Positions 50,758 through 59,728 of a stretch of DNA of 64,000 nt are shown in pieces. The stretch is from Streptomyces sp. CBMA152 (GTDB lineage Bacteria; Actinomycetota; Actinomycetes; Streptomycetales; Streptomycetaceae): positions 62,001 through 126,000 of the forward strand of contig NZ_MECJ01000009.1 of the NCBI RefSeq assembly GCF_014596475.1, in the 5' to 3' direction. Made by a program: the position numbers and the translations under genes. A model generated the notes under the pieces. It was given only the letters and a program-made list of their open reading frames with translations. It was not told the origin of the DNA and searched no databases. How positions within the stretch are numbered: position 1 is the stretch's first letter; each line of letters starts with the position of its first letter.

Positions 50758-53700
50758 GTGATCGGCACCGCTGGCCCCACCGGGCGGCACCAGCTCGGCA
50801 GAATCGGTGCCGCCGTCCTGCTGCTCGGACCGCTGCTCGCGGTGAGCATCGCGGTCGGACAGGGCCTCGGGGGCCGGGCCGAGGCCGACCCGGGTCGCGC
50901 GGCCGCGTCGGGCGCCGGGCGGATCGCGTACGCCGGTACGGAGCACCGCAGCCTCGGCGAGGTCAGCACGACCACGTCGAGCACACCACTCCTCGGCGCC
51001 GGACCCGCCCATTTCGACCAACAGCCCGCCGCGCACGGCGATATGACGGTCTTCACCAGCCTGCGCGACGACGTGAAACCGCAGGTCTACCTGCGCGATG
51101 CGACCGGCGCCGTACGCAAGCTGACGACCGGGCGCGACGCCGCGCATCCACGCCTCACCCCGGACGGGACATCGGTGGTGTTCGACTCGGCCGAGCCCGG
51201 CGGCCCCGGAGGCCGACCGCAGCGGGACCTGTGGCTGGTGCGCACCGACGGCACCGGGCTGCGCAGGCTCACCGACTCCCCCGTCGACGAGGTGTCGCCC
51301 ACCGTCTCGCCCGACGGCACCCGCCTCGCGTACGCGTGCGACTCCGACCCCCTGCGCGGCCTGCAGATCTGCACGCGGGCACTGGACGGCGGCGCGGCCA
51401 CTCTCCTCACCGGCGCCCAGGCCGGAGAGTCGACCGAGCCGATGTGGAACCCGGTGGACGACCCAGCCCACCGTGACCTCGTCGCCTACACGTTCACCGC
51501 GAGCGGGCAGCAGAAGCCGAGCCTGCGCGTCACCGACGGCAAGGGCACCGACGGTCCGCTGCTCGCCGGCGAAGCGGCCCCCTGGCGTACCCGCAGCGCC
51601 AGTTGGCTGCCCGACGGCAACGGCCTGCTCTTCCTCAGCCCCGACCGCACCTGTGGCTGCGAGGGCGACTGGGACCACGTCTACCGGACGCAGGCGCACA
51701 CGACGGACGCGCCCCAGCTGATCCTCAGCGAGAACCGCGCGGTCGACTCACCCACCTGGCTCGGCCCCATGAACGGCGGCAAGGTGATCGTCGCGCGCAC
51801 CTCCGCACCGGCGGTGCACATCGCGACGCTCCAGGACGCACGCCAGGACGGCTCGGACCCGCGGGACCTGGGCCTGACCATCCTCAAGGAGGACCCGGCG
51901 GCCGACACGAACACCGACCCGGTGGCCGATCCCCTCTTCAACCCCGCCGCCGGGTACGACCCTTGGGACGAGCGGCAGAACTACACGCCGGACGGGCGGC
52001 GGATCGTCCTGACGCGTTTCGAGGACTCACAGAACGGCAGGATCGAGCGGATCTGGCTCGCCGACGCCGACGGATCGCACGCCGCGCCGATGCCGCTCGC
52101 CGGGCGCGGCCCCAAGGACTGGGACACCGACCCGACCTTCTCACCGGACGGCAGGTTCCTCGCGTTCACCAGGACATCGCCCGGCGGGGTCGGCAGCGCC
52201 TCGGGGCCCGGCCGCATCCTGGTCGCCGACGTGGCGACCGGGACGATCGTCCACGAGATCACGCCTCCACCAGGTCAGGGAGCCGGCGGCGACGCACAGC
52301 CCACCTGGTCCTCGGACGGCACCACGATCGCGTTCACCCGCAATGAGGTGATCAACGGGGGCGGCGGCAACAAGCACATCTGGACCGTGCCGGCCAACGC
52401 GCTGGACCGGCAGAAGGACTTCAGCGCCACGATCTGCCCCGGCGCCTGCGACGTGATCGACGACAGCCCGGCGTTCTCACCCGACGGCCGTACCCTCGCC
52501 TTCAACCGCAAGGACGGCGGCGGCCGCGTCAACGAGCGCGACGGCCTGCTCGTCGCGTCCGTCACCGGCGCCGACTGCAAGGTCGTCGAGCCGACCGGCC
52601 TCGGCGGCAACCCGGACGCCTGCCGTCAGCCGCTGCCCGACACCTCCGCGACCGGGCCGTTCCAGCCGCGCGACGTGGCCTGGTCCGCCGACGGCGGGAC
52701 ACTGGTGTTCAGCTCCCGCAGAGGGCTCCCGCCTAACAAGCCGGAGGCCCTCAAATCCCTGGACCTGGCCACCGGAGACGTCCTCTGGCTCACCAAGACG
52801 CTGCCCGGGCGCCAGAAGGAGCCGAGTATCCAGCAGTCCGTCGACCTGGCGGTGCGCGCACCCGCCAAGTCGCCCTCCCGCACCGTCGGTTCATCCACCT
52901 CGATCACCGTCACCGTCGTCGACAAGGGCCCCGCGGCCTCCCCCGGCACGGTGTTCACCGCGGCACCGCCCCCGGGCCTGCGCGTCGATGGTCTGACCAC
53001 CCCCACGGGGCAATGCCCCGCCGGTTCCCTCCAGTGCGACCTGGGCGTCATCGCGCCCGGCACGAGCGTGCCCGTCACCGTGAAGGTGACCGGCGTGAGC
53101 ACCGGTGACCAGCGCATCGGCTGGTCCGTCAACGGCGCCGTCCTCGACCCCGACCCGACGGACAACGCCGCCGAGACCATCGTGCCCGTCACCCCCGTCA
53201 CGTCACCGCCGACGACTACGCCAACGCCTCCCACGACCCCGCCAACACCTCCGCCCCCGCCTCCTCCCCCACCCCCGCCCGCAGCGGGCCCCGGTGTGAG
53301 CGTCACCGCGCAGCCGAACCCGGGGTACGTCGGCGGCCACGTCGTCATCACGTACACGGTCCGCAACGGCCGCAACGCCCTGGCCACCGGCCTGCGTCTC
53401 ACACTCGGCCTGCCTGCCGGCATCCCCCACGGGGCGCCACCGGCCGGATGCGACGCCGCCCTGGACTGCGCGCTCCCCGACCTGCCGCAAGGCGCCTCCG
53501 CCGTCGTACGCGTCGTCCTCAGCCCGAAGCAGGCCCAGCGCACCCAGGTCACCGGGACGCTCACCACGACCGGCACCGACGCGAACCCCCACGACAACTT
53601 CGCCCGTACGCCGCTGCGCATCCTCCAGCCGCGCATCGTGGCCGTGCCGCCCATCGGACGGCCCGGATTCGTGACCTCGGTGCGCGGCAAGGACTTCCCG

Positions 53701-53928
53701 CCCGGCGCGCCCGTCACCTTCACCTGGCGGCCGGGTATCACGGCGGCCGCCGCGCCGACGCTCCCCGGCCCGGACGGGACGTTCATCGGCCAGCTCCTGA
53801 TCCTCGCCAAGGACCAGACAGGGCCACGTGTCATCACCGCCGACGGTCCGGGTTTCAGCCCGGTCACGACGACGTTCCTCGTGGTGAGCGGCAGTGTGCA
53901 GCCGCCGGACGAGGTGGAGCGCCGATGA
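50758..53928 (+). CDS. Secreted PD40 beta-propeller/DUF11 protein
   Basis: A 1056-residue exported protein. Signal-type N-terminus (LGRIGAAVLLLGPLLAVSIA). Residues about 60-690 have at least eight TolB/PD40-type blades ending in S/TPDG motifs (TPDGTSVVFDS, SPDGTRLAYACD, TPDGRRIVLTRF, SPDGRFLAFTRT, SSDGTTIAFTRN, SPDGRTLAFNRK, SADGGTLVFSSR). Then one DUF11-like domain, a poly-Pro hinge (TPPTTPPTPPPPPPPPPPPA), a second DUF11-like domain and a C-terminal IPT-like module. GTG 50758 was preferred because the hydrophobic segment follows at once; GTG 50719 is an alternative. Its stop overlaps the DUF4255 start (ATGA), so it belongs to the eCIS operon. Confidence 0.8.
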   Translation: MIGTAGPTGRHQLGRIGAAVLLLGPLLAVSIAVGQGLGGRAEADPGRAAASGAGRIAYAGTEHRSLGEVSTTTSSTPLLGAGPAHFDQQPAAHGDMTVFTSLRDDVKPQVYLRDATGAVRKLTTGRDAAHPRLTPDGTSVVFDSAEPGGPGGRPQRDLWLVRTDGTGLRRLTDSPVDEVSPTVSPDGTRLAYACDSDPLRGLQICTRALDGGAATLLTGAQAGESTEPMWNPVDDPAHRDLVAYTFTASGQQKPSLRVTDGKGTDGPLLAGEAAPWRTRSASWLPDGNGLLFLSPDRTCGCEGDWDHVYRTQAHTTDAPQLILSENRAVDSPTWLGPMNGGKVIVARTSAPAVHIATLQDARQDGSDPRDLGLTILKEDPAADTNTDPVADPLFNPAAGYDPWDERQNYTPDGRRIVLTRFEDSQNGRIERIWLADADGSHAAPMPLAGRGPKDWDTDPTFSPDGRFLAFTRTSPGGVGSASGPGRILVADVATGTIVHEITPPPGQGAGGDAQPTWSSDGTTIAFTRNEVINGGGGNKHIWTVPANALDRQKDFSATICPGACDVIDDSPAFSPDGRTLAFNRKDGGGRVNERDGLLVASVTGADCKVVEPTGLGGNPDACRQPLPDTSATGPFQPRDVAWSADGGTLVFSSRRGLPPNKPEALKSLDLATGDVLWLTKTLPGRQKEPSIQQSVDLAVRAPAKSPSRTVGSSTSITVTVVDKGPAASPGTVFTAAPPPGLRVDGLTTPTGQCPAGSLQCDLGVIAPGTSVPVTVKVTGVSTGDQRIGWSVNGAVLDPDPTDNAAETIVPVTPVTSPPTTTPTPPTTPPTPPPPPPPPPPPAAGPGVSVTAQPNPGYVGGHVVITYTVRNGRNALATGLRLTLGLPAGIPHGAPPAGCDAALDCALPDLPQGASAVVRVVLSPKQAQRTQVTGTLTTTGTDANPHDNFARTPLRILQPRIVAVPPIGRPGFVTSVRGKDFPPGAPVTFTWRPGITAAAAPTLPGPDGTFIGQLLILAKDQTGPRVITADGPGFSPVTTTFLVVSGSVQPPDEVERR

Positions 53929-54629
53929 TCCACGAAGTCGACGAGGGGCTGCGCCAGTTGCTCGCCGAGTCGGGCCTGGAGGACGCGGGGGTGGACCTCG
54001 TCTTCGACGCGCCGACCAGGGACTGGTCCGCGCGCCGCAACGCCCCGACGGTCAGCGTCTTCCTGTTCGGCATCCAGGAGGACGCCGCGCGGCGTCGCTC
54101 CGGCACGGCCGAGGAGTACGACGCCGACGGACTGGTCGTCGCATGGCACACGCCGCCGCGCTGGTTCGAGCTGACCTACCTGGTCACGGCCTGGACCAAC
54201 CGCCCGCAGGACGAACATCGGCTGCTTTCGCAGGTGTTGCGGTATCTGATCGCGCACGAGACGCTGCCCAAAAGGGTGTTCACCGGCTCCCTCGTCGACC
54301 TCGGCCTCGCCATCCCCCTGTTCGTGGCGGGTGGCCCGGACGGTCCGTCGGCCCACGACGTGTGGTCGGCGCTCGGCGGTGAGCTCAAGGCGTCGATCAG
54401 TCTGACGGTCGTCGCGCCGCTGGCCGGTGAGCGCACACCGGCGGGGCCGCCCGTCACCGAGGGCCTGATCGTGAAGTCCGTCGCCTCGTCGGCGGGGACC
54501 GACGACGACGTATCGAGGCGGCAGTTGCGCTACGAGGGCATACGCGACCCAGGGCCTGACGGGTTCTCGGCGCCCCGCGAGCGCAGGCCCACGCCCGCGC
54601 GGCGCCGTCGTGGAGGACGCCAGGAATGA
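53925..54629 (+). CDS. DUF4255 protein (eCIS cap/terminator type)
   Basis: A 234-residue protein with DUF4255 blocks: MIHEVDEGLRQLLAE, TVSVFLFGIQEDAARR and FELTYLVTAWTNRPQDEHRL, LLSQVLRYLIAHETLP. DUF4255 (Pvc16-like) proteins cap the tube and sheath and set particle length in eCIS. The last 35 residues are a basic tail (RERRPTPARRRRGGRQE). It is coupled on both sides: ATGA with the propeller gene and ATGA with the ATPase gene. Confidence 0.9.
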   Translation: MIHEVDEGLRQLLAESGLEDAGVDLVFDAPTRDWSARRNAPTVSVFLFGIQEDAARRRSGTAEEYDADGLVVAWHTPPRWFELTYLVTAWTNRPQDEHRLLSQVLRYLIAHETLPKRVFTGSLVDLGLAIPLFVAGGPDGPSAHDVWSALGGELKASISLTVVAPLAGERTPAGPPVTEGLIVKSVASSAGTDDDVSRRQLRYEGIRDPGPDGFSAPRERRPTPARRRRGGRQE

Positions 54630-56767
54630 ACCAGGCCCTCCATGTGCTGCACGGCGAGGAGCCCGGCGGGTTCGACGACGACCCCTGGGTGCGGCTGCGG
54701 CTCATCGAGCAGCGGGTGCGCCAGGCGGTGGCCGCGCGCCGCGCCGTCGACCCCGACCCCGACGATCCCTACCGTGGGCAGTACCTCACGCCCGAGGCGG
54801 TGGAGCGGATCCTCGACGACTCCCCCGCGTCGGGCTCCGTCACCGGCGACTTCGCCGCCCCCTCGCCCGGATCCGTCCTGCACGAACTGGCCACCGCGTT
54901 CGCCCTGTCGCCCCTCGACGTGGAGTTGCTGCTCGTGGCCATGGCGCCCGACCTCGACGCGCGGTTCGAGCGGCTGTACGGCTACCTCAACGACGACCTC
55001 AGCCGGCGCAGGCCCACCGTCGGCCTGGCCCTTGAGCTGTGCGGACTGCCGGCCGCGAGCGCGGGGCGCTTCCGTCTCGCGCGGTGGGCACCGCTGGTCG
55101 CGGGCGGTCTCGTCGACATCGGCGAACCGGAACGCCCCCAGCTCTCCCGGGTGTTGAGGGTGCCGGACCGGGTGACGGCACACCTGCTCGGGAACGAGGA
55201 GCCGGACGAGCGGCTGCTCGGGGTGCTCGACACCCAGCGCGGTCGTACGGCGCACCTCGACGGGCCCTTCGGCGACGACAGTCACCGCGTGGCGGCCGCC
55301 GCCCGCACCGGCAGCGGCCTGGTCCACCTGCTGGACCGGGGCGGCGACGCCGGGCGCCTCGCGGTCGACTCGCTGCTGGCCGCAGGGCGCCGTCCACTGG
55401 TCCTCGACGTCCACGCGCTCCTTGCGCAGACCGCCGCCACGGCCCCGGCCCCCGTCCCTCCCGGCCACCTGGCGCGTCTCGTGGCCACCGAGGCCAGGCT
55501 GAGCGGTGGCGGCATCGTGCTCGGCCCGCTCGAAGCCCTCGAACCCGAGCGTCCCGAACGAGCCGTGTTGCTGCGCGAGTTGTGCGCGGCGGCCCACGGC
55601 ATCCCGCTCATCACCTACGGCCGCAGGGGCTGGGACCCGCTGTGGGCGTCGGAGAGCCCGGTGCGGATCACCGTGGCCCCGCCGTCACCGGAACAAGGCG
55701 CCCGCCAGTGGCGGCGGGCGCTGACCGAGGCGGCCGAGACCATCGGGGCCGCGCACCCCGCGCCTGTCGACGAACTCCTCGGGGCGCTCGCCGCCTACCG
55801 CCTCGACTCCGGCCAGGTGCGCAGAGCGGCCGCCGTCGCCACCCGGGTCGCCGCCCTCGCGGGCCGCACCGTGACGGCGGCCGACCTGCGGGACGCCGTC
55901 CGGGCGCAGAACGGCGCCGGTCTTGAGCGCCTGACCCGACGCATCGAGCCCACGGTGGGCTGGGACGACCTCGTACTCCCCCCGGCCACGCGCCACCACC
56001 TCGGTCAGCTCGCCCTGCGCGCCCGGCACCGGGAGCAGGTGCTCGGGCAGTGGCGGATGCGGCCGGGCGGGGGACGCGGCCGTGGCGTGATCGCCCTGTT
56101 CGCCGGCGAGTCGGGCACGGGCAAGACCATGTCGGCCGAGGTCATCGCCGCCGACCTCGGCATGGAGCTGTACGTCGTCGACCTGTCGACCATCGTGGAC
56201 AAGTACATCGGTGAGACCGAGAAGAACCTGGAGCGCATCTTCGTCGAGGCGTCCGAGGCCAACGGGGTACTGCTCTTCGACGAGGCGGACGCGATCTTCG
56301 GCAAGCGGTCGCAGGTCAAGGACGCGGACGACCGGCATGCCAATGTGGGGCCGGCCTATCTGCTCCAACGCATGGAGTCGTTCGACGGCATCGCCGTACT
56401 CACCACGAATCTGCGCGCCAACCTCGACGAGGCGTTCACACGGCGCCTGGACGTCATCGTGGAGTTCCCGATGCCCGACGCGCGCCAGCGCCGCGCACTG
56501 TGGGACCGCTGCCTCGGCGCCGAGCTGCCGCGCGACGAGGGGATCGACCTCGACTTCTGCGCGGAGCGCTTCGAGCTGGCCGGGGGCTCTATCCGTGCCT
56601 GTGCGGTGACCGCGGCGTATCTCGCGGCGGAGTCGGGCCGCCCGCTCGGCATGGCGCAGGTCGTGACGGCCGTCCTGCACGAGTACCGCAAGCTCGGACG
56701 GCTCGTCCTGGAGAGCGAGTTCGGCCCCTGGCTCGACGAGGCCCAGCGGGAGCCACCTCGTCCGTAG
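54626..56767 (+). CDS. AAA+ ATPase of the eCIS (Pvc15-like)
   Basis: A 713-residue protein with a C-terminal AAA+ module: Walker A GESGTGKT (494-501), Walker B LLFDEADAIFGKR (Asp552/Glu553), sensor-1 TTNLRANLDEAF and second-region Arg residues (FTRRLDVIVEFP). The N-terminal 450 residues are the eCIS-specific domain (EFALSPLDVELLLVAMAP-like). In other eCIS this ATPase is needed for assembly or cargo loading. It is translationally coupled to DUF4255 by ATGA (54626-54629). A 259-bp gap without a gene follows, probably holding the sheath promoter. Confidence 0.93.
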   Translation: MNQALHVLHGEEPGGFDDDPWVRLRLIEQRVRQAVAARRAVDPDPDDPYRGQYLTPEAVERILDDSPASGSVTGDFAAPSPGSVLHELATAFALSPLDVELLLVAMAPDLDARFERLYGYLNDDLSRRRPTVGLALELCGLPAASAGRFRLARWAPLVAGGLVDIGEPERPQLSRVLRVPDRVTAHLLGNEEPDERLLGVLDTQRGRTAHLDGPFGDDSHRVAAAARTGSGLVHLLDRGGDAGRLAVDSLLAAGRRPLVLDVHALLAQTAATAPAPVPPGHLARLVATEARLSGGGIVLGPLEALEPERPERAVLLRELCAAAHGIPLITYGRRGWDPLWASESPVRITVAPPSPEQGARQWRRALTEAAETIGAAHPAPVDELLGALAAYRLDSGQVRRAAAVATRVAALAGRTVTAADLRDAVRAQNGAGLERLTRRIEPTVGWDDLVLPPATRHHLGQLALRARHREQVLGQWRMRPGGGRGRGVIALFAGESGTGKTMSAEVIAADLGMELYVVDLSTIVDKYIGETEKNLERIFVEASEANGVLLFDEADAIFGKRSQVKDADDRHANVGPAYLLQRMESFDGIAVLTTNLRANLDEAFTRRLDVIVEFPMPDARQRRALWDRCLGAELPRDEGIDLDFCAERFELAGGSIRACAVTAAYLAAESGRPLGMAQVVTAVLHEYRKLGRLVLESEFGPWLDEAQREPPRP

Positions 56768-57026
56768 GGCCATCGACGCTGCCCCCGCCCGCGCGTCGCT
56801 GCACCTCGGGGCCAGCCGAAGGTGCCCCGCGGGGCCGCCCGTCGCCGCGGTACGCGGGGCTGCGGGGAAGCCGACCACGCGCGACGCCGTCCCAGCGGCC
56901 CGAGGACGTACCCGCAAAAGGCAGTGACTCTGCCCCCGGCCCGGGACTTCGAGGCCTGTCCCGCGGCGGCGCCGCCTTCGAGACTTGGAAGTGACTCAAG
57001 TGACCGCCGACGTGTTAGGAGCGAGC

Positions 57027-58580
57027 ATGCCTTCGTACCTCACCCCGGGCGTGTACGTGGAAGAGGTGCAGTCCGGTGCGAGGCCGATCGAAGGAGTCGG
57101 CACCGCGGTCGCTGCCTTCGTCGGCTTCGCGGAGACCGGCCCCTTCCACGAGCCGACCCTGGTGACCAACTGGGACCAGTACGCCCAGACGTTCGGCGGC
57201 TTCACCGCGCACACCTACCTCGCGCACTCGGTCTACGGCTACTTCGCCAACGGCGGCGGCGCCGCCTACATCGTCCGCGTCGGACAGCCCACCGATGGCG
57301 CCGCCCCCGGCCGCGGCCCGCAGGCCGTCGAGGCGGCGCCCGATCCCGTAGCGCTCGGCGGCTTCCTCTTCGCCGCGCTGCCCGGGACCGGCTCCGGCCT
57401 GTCGGTCGAGATCGCCGACACCGACGGGGAGAACCCGCCCGAGGACCGCTTCAAACTGCTGGTGCGCCAGGGCGACAAGGTCGCCGAGAGCTACGACCTC
57501 TCCGTGCGCAAGACCGTCAAGGGCTACGTCCTCACGCAGTTGCGCGAGTCGAAGCTCATCACGGTCACCGAGCAGCGGGGGGCGCCGCAGAACCGCCCGC
57601 AGAACCAGACCGTCGCGCTTCCCGCCGCCCCGGCCCCCGTCACGACCTCCTCGTCCACCCGCGTCGCCCGCCTCGACCCCGCCGAGTACGTCGGTGACGC
57701 GACGGCCCGTACCGGGTTCTCCGGCCTGGAGGCCATCGACGAGATCACGATGGTCGTCGTTCCGGACCTGATGAGCGCCCACGAGCGCGGCGACATCGAC
57801 GCCGAGAGCCTCAGGACCGTGCAGCTCGCGGTGATCTCGCACTGCGAGCAGATGGGTGACCGGGTCGCCGTCCTGGACGCCCCGCCCGGCCTCAACGCCC
57901 AGCAGGTGCGCACCTGGCGCAGCGCCGAGGCGGGGTACGACTCCCGCTACGCCGCCCTGTACTACCCCTGGATCAGCGTGTTCGATCCGGCGACCGGCCG
58001 GAACACCACCGTGCCGCCGAGCGGTCACGTGGCAGGCGTGTGGGCGCGCAGCGACGCCGAGCGCGGTGTGCACAAGGCACCCGCCAACGAGGTCATCCGG
58101 GGCGCGGTCGATTTGGACCTGCGGCTCAGCAAGGGCGAGCAGGACCTCCTCAACCCGATCGGCGTCAACTGCATCCGGGCCTTTCCCGGACGTGGCATCC
58201 GGATCTGGGGCGCACGCACCCTCTCCTCCGACCCGGCCTGGCGCTATCTGAACGTCCGCAGGCTCTTCAACTACCTTGAGGAGTCCATCCTGTTGGGAAC
58301 GCAGTGGGTCGTCTTCGAGCCCAACGACGACCGGCTCTGGGCGAGCATCCGGCGCAACATCGGCGCGTTCCTCACCGAGGAGTGGCGGCGCGGCTCGCTC
58401 TTCGGCCAGAGCGCGGCCGAGGCCTTCTACGTGAAGTGCGACCGCGACAACAACCCGCAGGAGTCGATCGACCTCGGCCAGGTCATCTGCGAGATCGGGG
58501 TCGCCCCCGTCAAGCCCGCCGAGTTCGTCATCTTCCGTCTGTCGCAGTTCTCCGACAGCACCAGTCTCGTCGACGAGTGA
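57027..58580 (+). CDS. Contractile tail sheath protein
   Basis: A 517-residue sheath protein with the conserved N-terminal SYLTPGVYVEEVQSGARPIE block, GYFANGGGAAYIVRV, and the C-terminal phage sheath domain (NPIGVNCIRAFPGRGIRIWG, TLSSDPAWRYLNVRRLFNYL, EESILLGTQWVVFEPND). A single sheath gene is present. AGGAG six bases before ATG 57027 decides the start over 56985. The sheath surrounds the inner tube and drives it by contraction. Confidence 0.95.
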   Translation: MPSYLTPGVYVEEVQSGARPIEGVGTAVAAFVGFAETGPFHEPTLVTNWDQYAQTFGGFTAHTYLAHSVYGYFANGGGAAYIVRVGQPTDGAAPGRGPQAVEAAPDPVALGGFLFAALPGTGSGLSVEIADTDGENPPEDRFKLLVRQGDKVAESYDLSVRKTVKGYVLTQLRESKLITVTEQRGAPQNRPQNQTVALPAAPAPVTTSSSTRVARLDPAEYVGDATARTGFSGLEAIDEITMVVVPDLMSAHERGDIDAESLRTVQLAVISHCEQMGDRVAVLDAPPGLNAQQVRTWRSAEAGYDSRYAALYYPWISVFDPATGRNTTVPPSGHVAGVWARSDAERGVHKAPANEVIRGAVDLDLRLSKGEQDLLNPIGVNCIRAFPGRGIRIWGARTLSSDPAWRYLNVRRLFNYLEESILLGTQWVVFEPNDDRLWASIRRNIGAFLTEEWRRGSLFGQSAAEAFYVKCDRDNNPQESIDLGQVICEIGVAPVKPAEFVIFRLSQFSDSTSLVDE

Positions 58581-58643
58581 GCCGCAGGGGCCCCGTAGCC
58601 CCGCACCCGACCGGCCGTACCCGATGAAAGGTGATCCACACTC

Positions 58644-59084
58644 ATGGCAAATGGTGACGCTCTCACTACGCACGTCTTCGGCGTGCAACTGGGCGGATTT
58701 CTGGTGGAGTTGATCCAGGAGGTCAGCGGAATCTCCGTCGAGGAGGACGTGGTCGAGGTCAAGCAGAACACCAGCCGGGGCGAGCAGATCATCCGCAAGC
58801 AGCCCGGGGCGAGGAAGGCCGGCGAGATCACGATCACCCGGGGACTCGACAAGAGCAGCGAGTTCACCAAGTGGATCAAGGAGACCCTGAACAAGGGCGC
58901 CGTCAACTCCGCACGCCAGAACATCACCATCGAGTACAAGGACAGCGAGAAGAACACCGTACGGCGCGTCAACCTCAAGAACGGCTGGGTGAGCAAGTGG
59001 GAAGGCCCCGCGCTCAAGGCCGGTGAATCCTCGGCGGCCGCCGAGACCGTGACGATCGTGTTCGAGGAGATCGAGGTCGAATGA
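58644..59084 (+). CDS. eCIS inner tube protein 1
   Basis: A 146-residue Hcp/gp19-type tube protein (FGVQLGGFLVELIQEVSGIS, EVKQNTSRGEQIIRKQPGAR, ITITRGLDKSSEFTKW), of usual length. AAAGG precedes ATG 58644. It forms the hexameric inner tube inside the sheath. The next gene overlaps its stop by ATGA. Confidence 0.93.
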   Translation: MANGDALTTHVFGVQLGGFLVELIQEVSGISVEEDVVEVKQNTSRGEQIIRKQPGARKAGEITITRGLDKSSEFTKWIKETLNKGAVNSARQNITIEYKDSEKNTVRRVNLKNGWVSKWEGPALKAGESSAAAETVTIVFEEIEVE

Positions 59085-59569
59085 GGCGTCGCACCGTCTC
59101 GCCGGGCAGCTCGGAAGAGTTCCTGGACACGTCGGACCCGGGGCAGGAGGCGGTACGGGCTCCCGCGTCGGCGCCGCCCTCCGCGTCGGGCCGTCAGAAC
59201 CTGGGCACCTCGTTCGAGTTCGAACTGCCGCGCGGCTACGTCGACGAGGACGGCAACGTGCACCGGCACGGCTCGATGCGCCTGGCCACCGCGCGTGACG
59301 AGCTGCGGCCGCAGATCGACCTGCGGGTCAAGGAGAACCCGGCCTATCTGAGCGTGGTGCTGCTGAGCCAGGTCATCACCCGGCTCGGCGACATCAAGGA
59401 TGTGCACGCCGGGATCGTGGAGGGGATGTACGCCACGGACGTCGCGTTCCTCCAGGACTTCTACCGGCGCATCAACAGCGAGGGCCACACGCACGCCGCG
59501 GTGACCTGCCCGCTGTGCAGCGGCTCGTTCGAGGTGGACCTCTCGGGCGGGCGCCTGGGGGAATCATGA
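59081..59569 (+). CDS. Small eCIS assembly protein with possible metal site
   Basis: A 162-residue protein, disordered for the first 40 residues, then FEFELPRGYVDEDGNVHRHG, RPQIDLRVKENPAYLSVVLL and a C-terminal HTHAAVTCPLCSGSFEV, a His-x-His/Cys-x2-Cys cluster that could bind zinc. It resembles tail-assembly proteins found between tube and baseplate genes of eCIS (often a DUF with a T4-like tail chaperone role). Overlaps the genes on both sides. Confidence 0.75.
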   Translation: MRRRTVSPGSSEEFLDTSDPGQEAVRAPASAPPSASGRQNLGTSFEFELPRGYVDEDGNVHRHGSMRLATARDELRPQIDLRVKENPAYLSVVLLSQVITRLGDIKDVHAGIVEGMYATDVAFLQDFYRRINSEGHTHAAVTCPLCSGSFEVDLSGGRLGES

Positions 59570-59724
59570 CGTACGCACTCCCCCGCCTGCGGGAGGAGAT
59601 CGCGTACGTGGCCTATCACTTCCATTGGCAGCGTGAGGACATCCTCGACCTCACCCACGCCGAACGTCAGCAGTGGGTGCGGGAGATAGCGCGGATCAAT
59701 ACCCGTGCGAACGAAGGTGGTTGA
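59566..59724 (+). CDS. DUF6760-type small eCIS protein
   Basis: A 52-residue protein (PRLREEIAYVAYHFHWQRED, ILDLTHAERQQWVREIARIN) that overlaps the stop of the preceding gene by ATGA (59566-59569). Such micro-proteins are regular in eCIS clusters after the assembly protein, and they pair with it much like the two-part tail assembly proteins of long-tailed phages. Confidence 0.8.
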   Translation: MTYALPRLREEIAYVAYHFHWQREDILDLTHAERQQWVREIARINTRANEGG

Positions 59725-59728
59725 TCGG

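Noticed and set aside
53195..53290. Low-complexity C-rich stretch as a possible regulatory repeat
   Set aside because: It encodes the poly-Pro hinge of the propeller protein in frame.
53925..53928. Possible frameshift or fusion at the propeller/DUF4255 junction
   Set aside because: The overlap is a clean ATGA with a normal start for DUF4255, so it is translational coupling.
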